Below, piece by piece: positions 22,165 through 35,100 of a stretch of DNA of 60,000 nucleotides. This DNA comes from Liolophura sinensis. Taxonomy: Eukaryota > Mollusca > Polyplacophora > Chitonida > Chitonidae. The notes below the pieces were generated by a model. The model did not search any database and was not told where the DNA came from. It saw only the letters and a program-made list of their open reading frames with translations. The stretch is from positions 1,428,001 through 1,488,000 of the forward strand of contig NC_088302.1 of assembly GCF_032854445.1 (NCBI RefSeq), given 5' to 3'. A program made the translations under genes and the position numbers. Numbering within the stretch: the first letter of the stretch is position 1; each line of letters begins with the position of its first letter.

Positions 22165-25100
22165 GATTCTAAAAACCAGAACAGCAGCCACTGACACGTA
22201 GTGTGTAGCTCCGCTCTAATAACCAGAACAGCCACTGACACGTAGTGTGTAGCTCCGCTCTAATAACCAGAACAGCAGCCACAGACACGTAGTGTGTAGC
22301 TTCACTCTAAAAACCAGAACAGCCACTGACACGTAGTGTGTAGCTCCGCTCTAATAACCAGAACAGCAGCCAATGACACGTAGTATGTAGCTCCGCTCTA
22401 ATAACCAGAACAGCAGCCACTGACATGTAGTGTGTAGCTCCGCTCTAAAAACCAGAACAGCCACTGACACGTAGTGTGTAGCTCCGCTCTAATAGCCAGA
22501 ACAGCAGCCACTGACACGTAGTGTGTAGCTCCGCTCTAAAAACCAGAACAGCCACTGACACGTAGCATGTAGCTCCGCTCTAATAACCAGAACAGCAGCC
22601 ACTGACACGTAGTGTGTAGCTCCGCTCTAATAACCAGAACAGCCACTGACACGTAGTATGTAGCTCCGCTCTAATAACCAGAACAGCAGCCACTGACACG
22701 TAGTGTGTAGCTCCGCTCTAATAACCAGAACAGCAGCCACTGACACGTAGTGTGTAGCTCCGCACTAAAAACCAGAACAGCCACTGACACGTAGTGTGTA
22801 GCTCCGCTCTAATAACCAAAACAGCCACTGACACATAGTATGTAGCTCCACTCTAATGAACAGAACAGCAGCCACTGACATGTACATGTAGTGTGTAGCT
22901 CCGCTCTAATAAACAGAACAGCAGCCACTGATATGTATATGTTGTGTGTAGTTCCGCTCTAATAACCTGAACAGCAGCCACTGACACGTAGTGTGTAGCT
23001 CCGCTCCAACAACCAGAGCAGCAGCCACCGACACGTAGTGTGTAGCTCCGCTCTAATAACCAGAACAGCAGCCACAGACATGTAGTGTGTAGCTCCGCTG
23101 TAATAACCAGAACAGCCACTGACACGTAGTGTGTAGCTCCGCTCTAATAACCAAAACAGCCACTGACACGTAGTATGTAGCTCCACTCTAATAAACAGAA
23201 TACCAGCCACTGCCATGTACATGTAGTGTGTAGCTCCGCTCTAATAAACAGAACAGCAGCCACTGATATGTATATGTTGTGTGTAGTTCCGCTCTAATAA
23301 CCTGAACAGCAGCCACTGACACGTAGTGTGTAGCTCCGCTCCAACAACCAGAACAGCAGCCACCGACACGTAGTGTGTAGCTCCGCTCTAATAACCAGAA
23401 CAGCAGCCACAGACATGTAGTGTGTAGCTCCACTGTAATAACCAGAACAGCAGCCACTGACATGTACATGTAGTGTGTAGTTCCGCTCTAATAACCAGAA
23501 CAGGAGCCACTGACATGTACATGTAGTGTGTAGCTCCCCTCTAATAACCAGAACAGCTTCACTCTAAAAACCAGAACAGCCACTGACACGTAGTATGTAA
23601 CTCCGCTCTAATAAACAGAACAGCAGCCACTGACATGTACATGTAGTGTGTAGCTCCGCTCCAACAACCAGAACAGCAGCCATCGACACGTAGTGTGTAG
23701 CTCCGCTCTAATAACCACAACAGCAGCCACTGACATGTACATGTAGTGTGTAGCTCCGCTCTAATAACCAGAACAGCCACTGACACGTAGTATGTAGCTC
23801 TGCTCTAATAACCAGAACAGCAGCTGCTGACATGTACATGTAGTATGTAGCTCCGCTCTAATAACCAGAACAGCAGCCACTGACATGTACATGTAGTATG
23901 TAGCTCCGCTCTAATAACCAGAACAGCAGCCACTGACATGTACATGTAGTGTGTAGCTCCGCTCTAATAAACAGAACAGCAGCCACTGACACGTAGTATG
24001 TAGCTCCGCTCTAAAAACCAGAACAGCAGCCACTGACATGTACATGTAGTGTGTAGCTCCGCTCTAATAACCAGAACAGCAGCTGCTGACATGTACATGT
24101 AGTATGTAGCTCCGCTCTAATAACCAGAACAGCAGCCGCTGACATGTACATGTAATATGTCGCTCCGCTCTAATAACCTGAACTGCAACCACTGACACGT
24201 AGTGTGTAGCTTCACTCTAAAAAACAGAACAGCCACTACTGACACGTAGTATGTAGCTCCGCTCTAATAAACAGAACAGCAGCCACTGACATGTACATGT
24301 AGTGTGTAGCTCCGCTCCAACACCCAGAACAGCAGCCACCGACACGTAGTGTGTAGCTCCACTCTAATAACCAGAACAGCAGCCACAGACATGTAGTGTA
24401 TAGCTCCGCTCTAATAACCTGAACAGCCACTGACACGTAGTATGTAGCTCCGCTCTAATAACCAGAACAGCAGCTGCTGACATGTACATGTAGTGTGTAG
24501 CTCCGCTCTAATAACCAGAACAGCAGCCACTGACATGTACATGTAGTGTCTAGCTCCGCTCTAATAATCAGAACAGCAGCCACTGACATGTACATGTAGT
24601 GTGTAGCTCCGCTCTAATAACCTGAACAGCCACTGACACGTAGTATGTAGCTCCGCTCTAATAACCAAAACAGCAGCTGCTGACATGTACATGTAGTATG
24701 TAGCTCCGCTCTAATAACCAGAACAGCAGCTGCTGACATGTACATGTAGTATGTAGCTCCGCTCTAATAACCAGAACAGCAGCCACTGACATGTACATGT
24801 AGTGTGTAACTCTGCTCTAATAACCAGAACAGCAGCCACTGACATGTACATGTTGTGTGTAGCTCCGCTCTAATAGCCAGAACAGCAGCCACTGACATGT
24901 AGTGTGTAGCTTTACTCTAATAACCAGAACAGCAGCCACTGACATGTACATGTAGTGTGTAGCTTTACTCTAATACCCAGAACAGCAGCCACTGACATGT
25001 AGTATGTAGCTCCACTCTAATAACCAGGACAGCAGCCACTGACATGTAGTGTATAGCTCCACTCTAAAAACCAGAACAGCAGCCACTGACATGTAGTATG

Positions 25101-25270
25101 TTGCTCCACTCTAATAACCAGAACAGCAGCCACTGACATGTAGTATGTAGCTCCACTCTAATAACCAGAACAGCAGCCACTGACATGTAGTGTGTAGCTT
25201 TACTCTAATAACCAGAACAACAGCCACTGACATGTAGTGTGTAGCTTTACTCTAATAACCAGAACAACAC
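22165..25270. repeat. 3.1-kb minisatellite with 44-, 47- and 53-bp unit classes
   Basis: The core unit is CAGCCACTGACACGTAGTGT, GTAGCTCCGCTCTAATAACC and AGAA. Length classes differ by an extra CAG and by a 6-bp insertion that turns ACACGTAGT into ACATGTACATGTAGT, containing the perfect palindrome ACATGTACATGT. The palindrome class is rare at the left and common at 23460-24960. Minus-strand open frames in it are repeat products. Confidence 0.97.
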
Positions 25271-25721
25271 TCAAATACATGAACATAAAATAACTACATG
25301 TATAAGCACCAACTGAAAATTTATCTCAATTAATTATAACACATTTCACAATTACCTGTGTAGTACTCGTACAATATGGTCTGTTACAACAGTGTAAAGT
25401 ACACCCACACTAAACCTGTGCTCATCCACACCTCCAATATTTACATATTTACACATCACATCATCAATGACATACATAATTGCTGCACAAACAAATATGT
25501 TCTTGTTTTATTTTGATTTCGCAATGTATCACACCGTTTGCATTACTAAAACTGAATACTTTTTCTCTTCTAAAGTTACTATTTTGTACTGTATGGTAAT
25601 GAAGATTTTGACCCAGTCGCAACCTGGTCAATCTATTCCGCATATATAAGCACACTAACTCCTCAACCGTTTCACATGTGAACGAGCAACTTTCAGTGCA
25701 ATCTATCCACATTTATAATCA

Positions 25722-25870
25722 GATTTTGGAAACAAAACTACATTTGTTGGATTGGCCAATTTCAGGGCTTCACAAAAACTATAATCTTATTAGTCTACAC
25801 AGAATAAAGCCTTAAGAATATGCTTGAATAAAAACCTTCCAAAAATGCAAAAAGTTTGAAGAATTACAGC
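25722..25870 (+). repeat. Dispersed repeat, second copy of the 9188-9320 element
   Basis: Shares TTGGATTGGCCAATTTC, AAGAATATGCTTGAATAAA and TTTGAAGAATTACAG with the earlier copy. Confidence 0.7.
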
Positions 25871-27111
25871 ATACTATCTTACATAGGTAAACTTCTGAAG
25901 TAGGGAATGCTTGTGTCTATGTAAAAATGGCTTCTGAAAATCGCCTTTACCTAATACGTATGTATAGTATACTTTTATTGATCACAAAACTATTTTTTTG
26001 GTTTGCTTTTAACATACATCAAAAACTAAATACAATTTGTCATTCAAACATAATCGCCTAATCCTTTTACCCCTCAATCACCTTGTAGCATGTGTCTATA
26101 TCTCTCTCCTGCCACAGATCCACCACAGCCTTTTAATATCATATCACATAACGTGGCCTATCTGGTGCACAGTGATCAGGGTCCATGTTCCATTCACTGG
26201 GACTCTTTCAGTTTACACGACAGAAATGACTCCTTGTACAATACACTATCACGTAACACATCACATCAGATCTCTTCGGAGTTCTACACCTAATCACCTC
26301 ACACCAGTGTACATGTAGTTGTAAACCAGAGAATACCACCTGTCATGTTATACTTTTCATCCCACTTCCTGTACTTTTAACTATAAGCATATATTAGGTG
26401 GAAGAGGTGAGAGAAGTTAACTCAGCATCAATCTGATAGTGAGGCAGTCTGTATTACTCCAGGGGTGATCTGACTGGCTGGGAAAACTTTGCTCCAAAAC
26501 CTTATATAAAACAGAACATCACTGAACATATCCATCCACCCTATATTCTACAAACACAAGATGACTTCAACCACAATGGTTTCCTGACTACATATATGTT
26601 ATATTATCTGAACACAGGTCAATTTATCACATAATGCCAATGACGGGGAGAAGTATGTGCACAGAATACCACGTGTCCCTCCCATACATTCATCAAAGCC
26701 ATCAAGTCAGCCATACATTACAAACTTAGTCCTTCAATGACCTGTACTCTTACTGGAGACAATGGAAAATCACAGACAAAGAGGTAACAGTTGAAATTCC
26801 TTACACACGTACATACATATGAGAGCATATGGTGTCAGAATCTGTCATGATAACAACATGTATGCAACCTCTGTCTGGGGAGAACATTTCAAACATATCT
26901 GAACAAGAAACAGTTCAGATACATGCGAATGTCATACAGGATTGGTAGAGGTGTGCAAAGTTAAACGGCAAGGTTTAGACACCCAAATCTGTCAATTCGC
27001 GTCAGAATTTTATAAATACCATGTCATCAAGAATTACTACCATTTAGATTTTCTCACACTACAGTTTTCCTTTCACCTCAGAAGTGGAGACTAATGACAT
27101 AAGTCATATCT

Positions 27112-27370
27112 TCTATTATGCGAGTACAGCCTAGGAAGTGCTGAGGAGTGTACAGGAAACATTACAACAGTAACCAAAGTCATCGCATATACTGACACTA
27201 TTATGTGAGTACAGCCTAGGAAGTGCCGAGGAGTGTACAGGAAACATTACAACAGTAACCAAAGTCATCGCATATACTGACACTATTTATGTAAGTACAG
27301 CCTAGGAAGTACTGAGGAGTGTACAGGAAACATTACAACAGTAACCAAAGTCGCATATACTGACACTGTT
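27112..27370. repeat. About 86-bp tandem repeat, three copies, near the KIDINS220 3' end
   Basis: Each copy contains GAGTACAGCCTAGGAAGT, GAGGAGTGTACAGGAAAC and CAGTAACCAAAGTC. It may lie inside the 3' UTR. Confidence 0.9.
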
Positions 27371-27524
27371 TAAGATCCTCATAACCGACTGTTTTTTCCA
27401 TCTGTTTTGTTTGTTGCAGTATTTCCTAGCTACATCAAATCCCAAGCATGATCCCCACAGTCTCAAAATTACTCAGAGTAGTTGTAACTACAGTAGTAAC
27501 AGCATCTGATAGTGTGCGTAGTAA

Positions 27525-27612
27525 ACCACATATGTGTGGAGGTTAACTACATATGTGTGGAGGTTAACTACATATGTGTGGAGGTTAACTACAAGTGTGT
27601 GGAGGTTAAAAC
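27525..27612. repeat. 22-bp tandem repeat, four copies
   Basis: Unit ACATATGTGTGGAGGTTAAC with small variants, about 190 bp beyond the KIDINS220 stop codon. Confidence 0.9.
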
Positions 27613-27801
27613 CCAGTCATGATGCAGGCAGAAAGCGATATCCAGGCAACCAACCATGACAGGTGACAGAGTGTTTCCGACCGACTGGGGGTGAACCCTC
27701 TCACATGTTGTCACTTTTCACCTTGTGCTCTCAGTTACTTTTGCTCTGTAGACAATACTCCCATACTGGCAAACATGCTTCAGTGAGAGTTTCCAGCTAC
27801 A

Positions 27802-29127
27802 TCACACAACAGTTTTCTTCTCCTCAGAAGTGCTGCTGGTTGATTTCCTGGATGTTTCCACTGGTGAGGTTCTGGGTTGCCACACAACAGTGTCAGCAGC
27901 TGCACCCTGATCGAACGAAGTACAGGACAACCTGTTCTCCACCCCTGGTGAAGTGTGTTGCATCTGTAGCGGCCCCTGTCCTGGAGAGTCCACTGAGGGC
28001 GTGTCTAGTTGTGGGGGGGATCGGGTAGGCACTGCTCCCATGGAGCCATACACATCCTCCTCCTCAGACGACAAGTCAAATGGCCGCTTGCCTTCACCCA
28101 TCAACTTCTCCTTCATAAAAACAAGCCCAAACTTTGACTTAGCATCTTTTTTGTGACTGCTTTTGGAAGAGCTCGTTAAGTCCTCCGATGATGAGAGTTT
28201 GAGCAGAGGCTCACTGTCTGAAGCAGTCCTGTCTTCCTCTGCTCGCTCTGTGCCCGTGCCCTCTGATGGCAGAGCAGCCATCTCAATCTGTGAAGAGGAA
28301 TCAGAAAACGAGTTCTGGTCAGCGGGTGCAACGGCAGCGGCAGACTCATTTTCTACAAAAAACCTCACTGAAGGTGTCTTTTCCAGGCGGGGCTTTGCAC
28401 TCGAATGTGGCTGTACCAGAGAACCTTTCTCAGATTCCTTTGCACTGTCCTCCTCATCCTCCTCCTCACTCTCATTCTCCTCCTCAAACCCTGCATAAAC
28501 GCCGCGCAACAGCTCGCTCTCATACTTCACCTGCTCCACGATACTGTTGTTGCGGCGTATCTTGGGTTTGGGTTTTTGGAGGATATTGGTGCTAGACAGT
28601 GTAACGTGCGGTGCAGATCTGCTCTCCACAACTGTCTCCTTGGTGATAGGGAGCGCCTGGGTGGCAGGTTCTGACAGAGAAGGAACAACAGCCAGCTGTA
28701 TACTGCCACTGTCTGCATAACGAGGGAGTGGTGCCTCCAGGGGGCATCCACCACCCATGTCGTGCTGACTGTTAGTGAAAGTGCTCAGCTTGTAATCCTC
28801 ACCGTCCAGGGTGTCGAAGCTGGAGGCCAGGTAAGCATCGCGCTGGCTGCCGCTGGAACCATCCGTCTCCTGGCTGCCCTGCGCTTCTCTCTCTCGCAGA
28901 GACAGGATAACCAGGCGTAGCAGCTGCCAGTCCCCAAACGTCATCTGCATCACCTGCTTCAGCTCGTCCATCTCACAGGTGAGCAGGACAATACCAGTGA
29001 TGTTGTTGGCGAGGACACGGCTCTGGTACTCGGCCAGGTGCTGTCTGTCAATGCGCTCCAGACGCGACAGCAGGTTACAGACACCATGCGGAGACAGGTG
29101 ACTCAGCTTCTCCGTCCCAATGTTACT
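27802..29127 (-). CDS. KIDINS220: KIDINS220 exon 22: SAM-like domain, acidic tail, C-terminus
   Basis: 1326 nt after TGTTGTTTCAG, ending TGA at 27802-27804. Residues 1186 to about 1268 form a SAM-like domain ([40 protein letters not shown]). Then follow Ser-rich regions, a Glu/Asp-rich stretch (about 28440-28500), [20 protein letters not shown], and the C-terminus SEEKKTVV. Thr at -2 and Val at 0 fit a class I PDZ ligand; vertebrate KIDINS220 also ends in a PDZ ligand, with a different sequence. Most of the tail is predicted disordered. Confidence 0.94.
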   Translation of the reverse strand, partial: SNIGTEKLSHLSPHGVCNLLSRLERIDRQHLAEYQSRVLANNITGIVLLTCEMDELKQVMQMTFGDWQLLRLVILSLREREAQGSQETDGSSGSQRDAYLASSFDTLDGEDYKLSTFTNSQHDMGGGCPLEAPLPRYADSGSIQLAVVPSLSEPATQALPITKETVVESRSAPHVTLSSTNILQKPKPKIRRNNSIVEQVKYESELLRGVYAGFEEENESEEEDEEDSAKESEKGSLVQPHSSAKPRLEKTPSVRFFVENESAAAVAPADQNSFSDSSSQIEMAALPSEGTGTERAEEDRTASDSEPLLKLSSSEDLTSSSKSSHKKDAKSKFGLVFMKEKLMGEGKRPFDLSSEEEDVYGSMGAVPTRSPPQLDTPSVDSPGQGPLQMQHTSPGVENRLSCTSFDQGAAADTVVWQPRTSPVETSRKSTSSTSEEKKTVV

Positions 29128-32100
29128 CTGAAACAACATCAACTCACAAAGATTTATGTTTGCCAGTTTATTTTATTTTGTTTAACACAGTAATTATGAT
29201 CATATTATGAACTGTTTAACAGCTGTCAGGTTTCTTGCATACCTATGCCATAATATAAATGCATGTAACACTCTTCATGTTAGACTGACGAAATGATTAT
29301 CTGTTCAAAATGTGAATAACAAATCTAGTAGACGTTCAATTGTTTAAGGGTTGACTGTAATAGCTGTTAGGTTAATTTGGGGTATTAACAAAAAAAAATG
29401 CTGTGTGCATCTGTGTACTGGTTTACACAAAAGTTTGCACAGTGTTTTTTTCATTTACACTCCAATAAACATAAAAATAATTCATTCAATCCTTATAATT
29501 TAATTTAAGGAATAAAAGAATGTTATCTAATGTTTTACTTTCATTCCAAACTGTGAGAAATGTTAGTCGATGGTTTTGAAGAAGGGAACCCTGCTGGCTC
29601 CTGAATTTGTGATCAATGTTTTATAGTTACTAGGCTATGTCCCGTGGCCAGAAAGCGCTATGACGAGATATGTTTACATCTGCGAGTTGTTTCAAAAAGA
29701 ATCGTGAAGAACCTAACATTTAGGACATATAGGGTGAAATCTGAGAGAACAGTGGCTGCAGAAGGTGCAGAATCAGTAAAACCTAACAGTTAGGAAATAT
29801 AGGGTGAAATCTGAGAAAACAGTGGCTGCAGAAGGTGCAGAATGAGTAAAATCTAACATTTAGGACATATAGGGTGAAATCCGAGAGAACAGTGGCTGCA
29901 GAAGGTGCAGAATGAGTAAGACCTAACATTTAGGATATACAGGGTGAAATCCGAGAGAACAGTGGCTGCAGAAGATGCAGAATGAGTAAAACCTAATATC
30001 TAGGACATACAGGGTGAAATCTGAGAAAACAGTGGCTGCAGAAGGTGCAGAATGAGTAAAACCTAATATCTAGGACATACAGGGTGAAATCTGAGAGAAC
30101 AGTGGCTGCAGAAGGTGCAGAATGAGTAAAACCTAACAGTTAGGACATACAGGGTGAAATCCGAGAGAACAGTGGCTGCAGAAGGTGCAGAATGAGTAAA
30201 ACCTAACAGTTAGGATATACAGGGTGAAATCTCAGAGAACAGTGGCTGCAGAAGGTGCAGAATGAGTAAAACCTAACAGTTAGGATATACAGGGTGAAAT
30301 CTCAGAGAACAGTGGCTGCAGAAGGTGCAGAATCAGTAAAATCTCACATTTAGGACATATAGGGTGAAATCCGAGAGAACAGTGGCTGCAGAAGGTGCAG
30401 AATCAGTAAAACCTAACAGTTAGGACATACAGGGTGAAATCTGAGAGAACAGTGGCTGCAGAAGGTGCAGAATGAGTAAAACCTAATATTTAGGACATAC
30501 AGGGTGAAATCCGAGAGAACAGTGGCTGTAGGAGGTGCAGAATGAGTAAAATCTCACATTTAGGACATATAGGGTGAAATCTGAGAGAACAGTGGCTGCA
30601 GAAGGTGCAGAATGAGTAAAATCTCACATTTAGGACATATAGGGTGAAATCCGAGAGAACAGTGGCTGCAGAAGGTGCAGAATGAGTAAAACCTAACAGT
30701 TAGAATATACAGGGTGAAATCTGAGAGAACAGTGGCTGCAGGAGGTGCAGAATGAGTAAAACCTTATATTTAGGACATACAGGATGAAATCCGAGAGAAC
30801 AGTGGCTGTAGGAGGTGCAGAATGAGTAAAACCTAACAGTTAGGACATATAGGGTGAAATCCGAGAGAACAGTGGTTTCAGGAGGGGCAGAATTAGTAAA
30901 ACTTAACAGTTAGGACATATAGGGTGAAATCTGAGAAAACAGTGGCTGCAGAAGGTGCAGAATGAGTAAAACCTAATATTTAGGACATATAGGGTGAAAT
31001 CTGAGAAAACAGTGGCTGCAGAAGGTGCAGAATGAGTAAAACCTAACATTTAGGACATACAGGGTGAAATCTGAGAGAACAGTGGCTGCAGAAGGTGCAG
31101 AATCAGTAAAATCTAATATTTAGGACATATAGGGTGAAATCTGAGAAAACAGTGGCTGCAGAAGGTGCAGAATGAGTAAAACCTAATATTTAGGACATAC
31201 AGGGTGAAATCCGAGAGAACAGTGGATGTAGGAGGTGCAGAATGAGAAAAATCTCACATTTAGGACATATAGGGTGAAATCTGAGAGAACAGTGGCTGCA
31301 GAAGGTGCAGAATGAGTAAACCTAATATTTAGGACATATAGGGTGAAATCTGAGAAAACAGTGGCTGCAGAAGGTGCAGAATGAGTAAAACCTAACAGTT
31401 AGGACATACAGGGTGAAATCCGAGAGAACAGTGGCTGCAGAAGGTGCAGAATGAGTAAAACCTGACATTTAGGACATATAGGGTGAAATCTGAGAGAACA
31501 GTGGCTGCAGAAGGTGCAGAATGAGTTGAATATATCTTGTGAGACAAATCTTCTAGGTGACAAGATGTTTGTGCTGCGCTGTTGTTGCACACTGAGAAAA
31601 TTCAGCATTGCTTACACAGGTGACTTTGCAATGCCGGTTGCAAAATGTATGTACTTCTAATATATGAAAGATATCTCACTATTTCAATCTTACTGGTTAT
31701 CCAAGGATGGCAGTGCATATTTTAAACATCAGTTGAGAAGTGATTTAGGTCAAATTGGCTTGTTTTGCACCCTACTGACAGCAGGACTGTCTATGTCCGT
31801 GCCACCATGTTATCAAGCTCATACTGATGTAGGCACGGCTGTTTAACAGCTTTATTTTCTCCTAGACTATCCACAGAATTCACACTGTTTGTGAAAATAA
31901 TACAGACAAAAGCAGATATACTTATAGTGTTCTGTTTATCATTTTACATGACGTACCTTCAGTTTCTTCCAGTTCTGTTCTTAGAAAAAAGTAGTTCTAC
32001 GTGGGCGTGGCTTCATTTTTTTCCATTTATTGGAGTGTAAAGGCAAAATTTGATCAATCAAATTGCGCCTTACAAAAGTAAATTCAGGAAAACTAAATTA

Positions 32101-35100
32101 TTTTTTGATAAATTTCAATGGCAAGATTTATATACAAAATGACCTTTTAGCAAAATGCAAGTATCGACAAAAAAGTAAGAGTGCACGATATGACAAGCCT
32201 AAATACAGGTCCAAATTTGATCAGATATGAAATCAGTGTTGAGAACAGAGTAGTAGAGAACACACAGGTTGGCACAGAGAACAGTGTATCTCCCTAAAGC
32301 GAGTATTCCCCCTGGGTCACAGATACTCTAGGTTTTCACTTAAAAGACACAAAGTACTGTAGAAAACTTTTTTCAGTCAAATTTATGCAGACAATTATTT
32401 TGACAATGATGCCAAAAATGATTTGTTCGTCTTGCTAAGGATGAAAGCTTCACAAAGCTGTGCAAATTATTTCCCAATACTCCATAGTTCTCTCAAAATG
32501 TTTTAAAACATTGGCTGCAGGGGTGGTTGAAAAGGTCCAAAAAATGAGGGTAGTTATAGGTCAGTATCAGTTGTTTCACTTACATGGAGCTGTTGGAGGA
32601 CAGCCTGAGGTGGGGGCGTGGTCTGAGGGGAGGGTACAGGATGATGATGATGATGAGGCGGCACCATGTTCATGTAGTACGGGTGTGTCATGGCCGATGG
32701 CATCATGTGCTGAGCCCCATACCCCATCCCCTGGTGCAACATGGCCGGTCCCCGCCCTCCGTACACAGGGCCTCGGGTTGGGGTGTCCCTGGGAGAGAAG
32801 TTTGATCTGTTCAGACTGCCCAGGCGCCCATACCCTGGGGCTCCCTCTGTCTGTTTGGACCCACCCTGTGCCCTACTAGGGCCCGTCCCAGGGAAACCCA
32901 TGAAGGAATAGTCAGCTCTGTTCACATCAACATTCTGCTGGAGGTCTAGACAATAAACACAAGGAAATCAGGGAAATAAACACAAGTATCTCAAGGAAAT
33001 AAACAAGGAAATTAAACAATGTCAATATTAAACATTTCTTTCCATAACTTCACACCAATCTAAGATACTATAACTTACTTTCAGGATTTTAATTTTGTTT
33101 TTTGTGTTCACACGTTCACTCGCACAAACGTTCACACACACATTCACATGCACTCATACACACACGTTCACATGCACACACACCTTGACAAGCACACCCG
33201 TTCACAGGCACACACACACACATGTTCACACTCACACATACACACGCACACATGCACAAACACAACTGTTCGCACACACACACACGTTCACACGCACACA
33301 CACACATTCACATGCACACAAACACATTCACACGCACACATACACACACGTTCACGCGCACACATTCACATGCATTCATACACACATGTTCACAGGCACA
33401 CACACACGTTGACAAGCACACCCATTCACAGGCACACACATGTTCACACTCACACATACACACATGCACACACACACGTTCACATGCACATACATTGACA
33501 CGCACACACACACACATACACACGTTCACGCGCACACATTCACATGCACTCATACACACACGTTCACAGGCACACTCACACATTGACAAGCACACCCGTT
33601 CACAGGCACACACACACACACACATGTTCACACTCACACATACACATGCACACACACACACGTTCACATGCACACACATTGACACACACACACACACACA
33701 TTCACATGCACACACACGTACACACACATACACACACGTTCATGCGCGCGCACACACATTCACACGCACACACACACGTTCACACAAACACACACGTTCA
33801 CACGCACTCACACACAGATATAGTGTTTCATACAATTTCAGGCTTGACTGTTTCAGAAATCCAAGTTAGACATGCATGTGAGGAGAAAGTGTAAATCCTC
33901 ATACCTTGCAGGTTGTACTCACGACAACCAGTCCTACAAATTGAGTTTGTGATTTACTGGCTGATCAATGAGCTTAGTTACCATGACAACAGGCAGTTGA
34001 GGACCCTCGTACCCACCTCTGATAAGCTTCCTCAGGTACGGGTCCAGGTTAATGGTACATGGTAAGAATTTTTTCAAATCTCCGACGCTAAGAGTGGCAG
34101 ATGTTGTTGAATGACTCGTCAGAAATGTCTCCAATTTTCTCACATTTCTATCAATCTCAAGAAGAGGTTCAACTTCTTTAGAATTTGGAATTTTGTCAAC
34201 AATCCTGTAAGAGAAATTAACAAAGAATAACCTTCCATAAAATGCTGACAGATAAAGGTACCAGTGTAATTACTCCTTAACTGCATGAAAGCAACTAAAG
34301 TTCTCACCGCAGATGTGATACAATTAGGTCATCGTTATAATTCATACGAACTGATAGCACGAATTGCTGCCGAGTTAATTTCCAAAACACCCAACTACAT
34401 ACATGCATACATATACCCCTCACAATCTCTAGCATTACAGAGAACAGGATGGTTCAATCACAACTCACGTGGCTGCTGTACGTTCAGAAATGTATCAGAT
34501 ATGTGTATACTGACATTCTAAATGACTGATTACAGTCATCAGTTACACATGAAATAATACAGCCACTGTGAGAATGGATGAAGTCACAAGAGATTTCTAG
34601 CACCCTGTTCTGTGACCCACATGTATAACATTATCAAAGTTTACATAACAAGCCTATCAAACTTTGATTTGGTAGCAAGATTACCAAAGAGCTGGCCTGC
34701 AGGAGACAAAAATCATGAATTTGGTAATTTATGGTGATTAATATGCTCACAGAGTTTCAGCGATGGAACATCCCCCTTGTGCAAATCTGTGCTTTATGTG
34801 CACGTAAAACTTCAAGTTACATGCAGTACTTTTTGAGACACTAGACATTTTTAACATTTTGTTTAACTTTGATTATAATACACAATACAGTAAATCAGGA
34901 ATTCTGTAATTTATGGTATTAAATATGTACACACACTTAATCAATGATGGAATATCCCCCTCGCATTATCTCAACACCTGCAATGCTTTTTAAGATACCA
35001 CCCATAACATTTTTTTTAACAGTGCTCTCCCTTGATCCGAGATCTGTTTCATTCTTCCCAGCTTAGCTTTCAGAAATACAGGTCTGTACTCTTCCATGTA

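Larger units (their letters stand above)
18769..27801. other. Intergenic region between the two convergent genes, including both 3' UTRs
   Basis: No supported coding gene. It holds a SINE B copy, a 78-bp array, a 3.1-kb 44/47/53-bp array, a dispersed repeat copy and short arrays close to the KIDINS220 stop. Minus-strand AATAAA at 25974-25979 and 25507-25512 could end a long KIDINS220 3' UTR. On the plus strand only ATTAAA (18858-18863) lies near the MOSPD2 stop. UTR ends are not determined. Confidence 0.6.

Noticed and set aside
22853-24436. Minus-strand open frames with repeated SYTLRVSGC-like segments
   Set aside because: They are translations of the 44/47/53-bp minisatellite; changes in unit length break the frame repeatedly.
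28163-28595. Plus-strand frames overlapping the last KIDINS220 exon
   Set aside because: They are antisense shadows of the Ser/Glu-rich coding sequence.
33095-33869. Long His/Thr-rich and Cys/Val-rich open frames
   Set aside because: They come from the CA microsatellite, occur in several frames on both strands, and have no conserved composition beyond the repeat.
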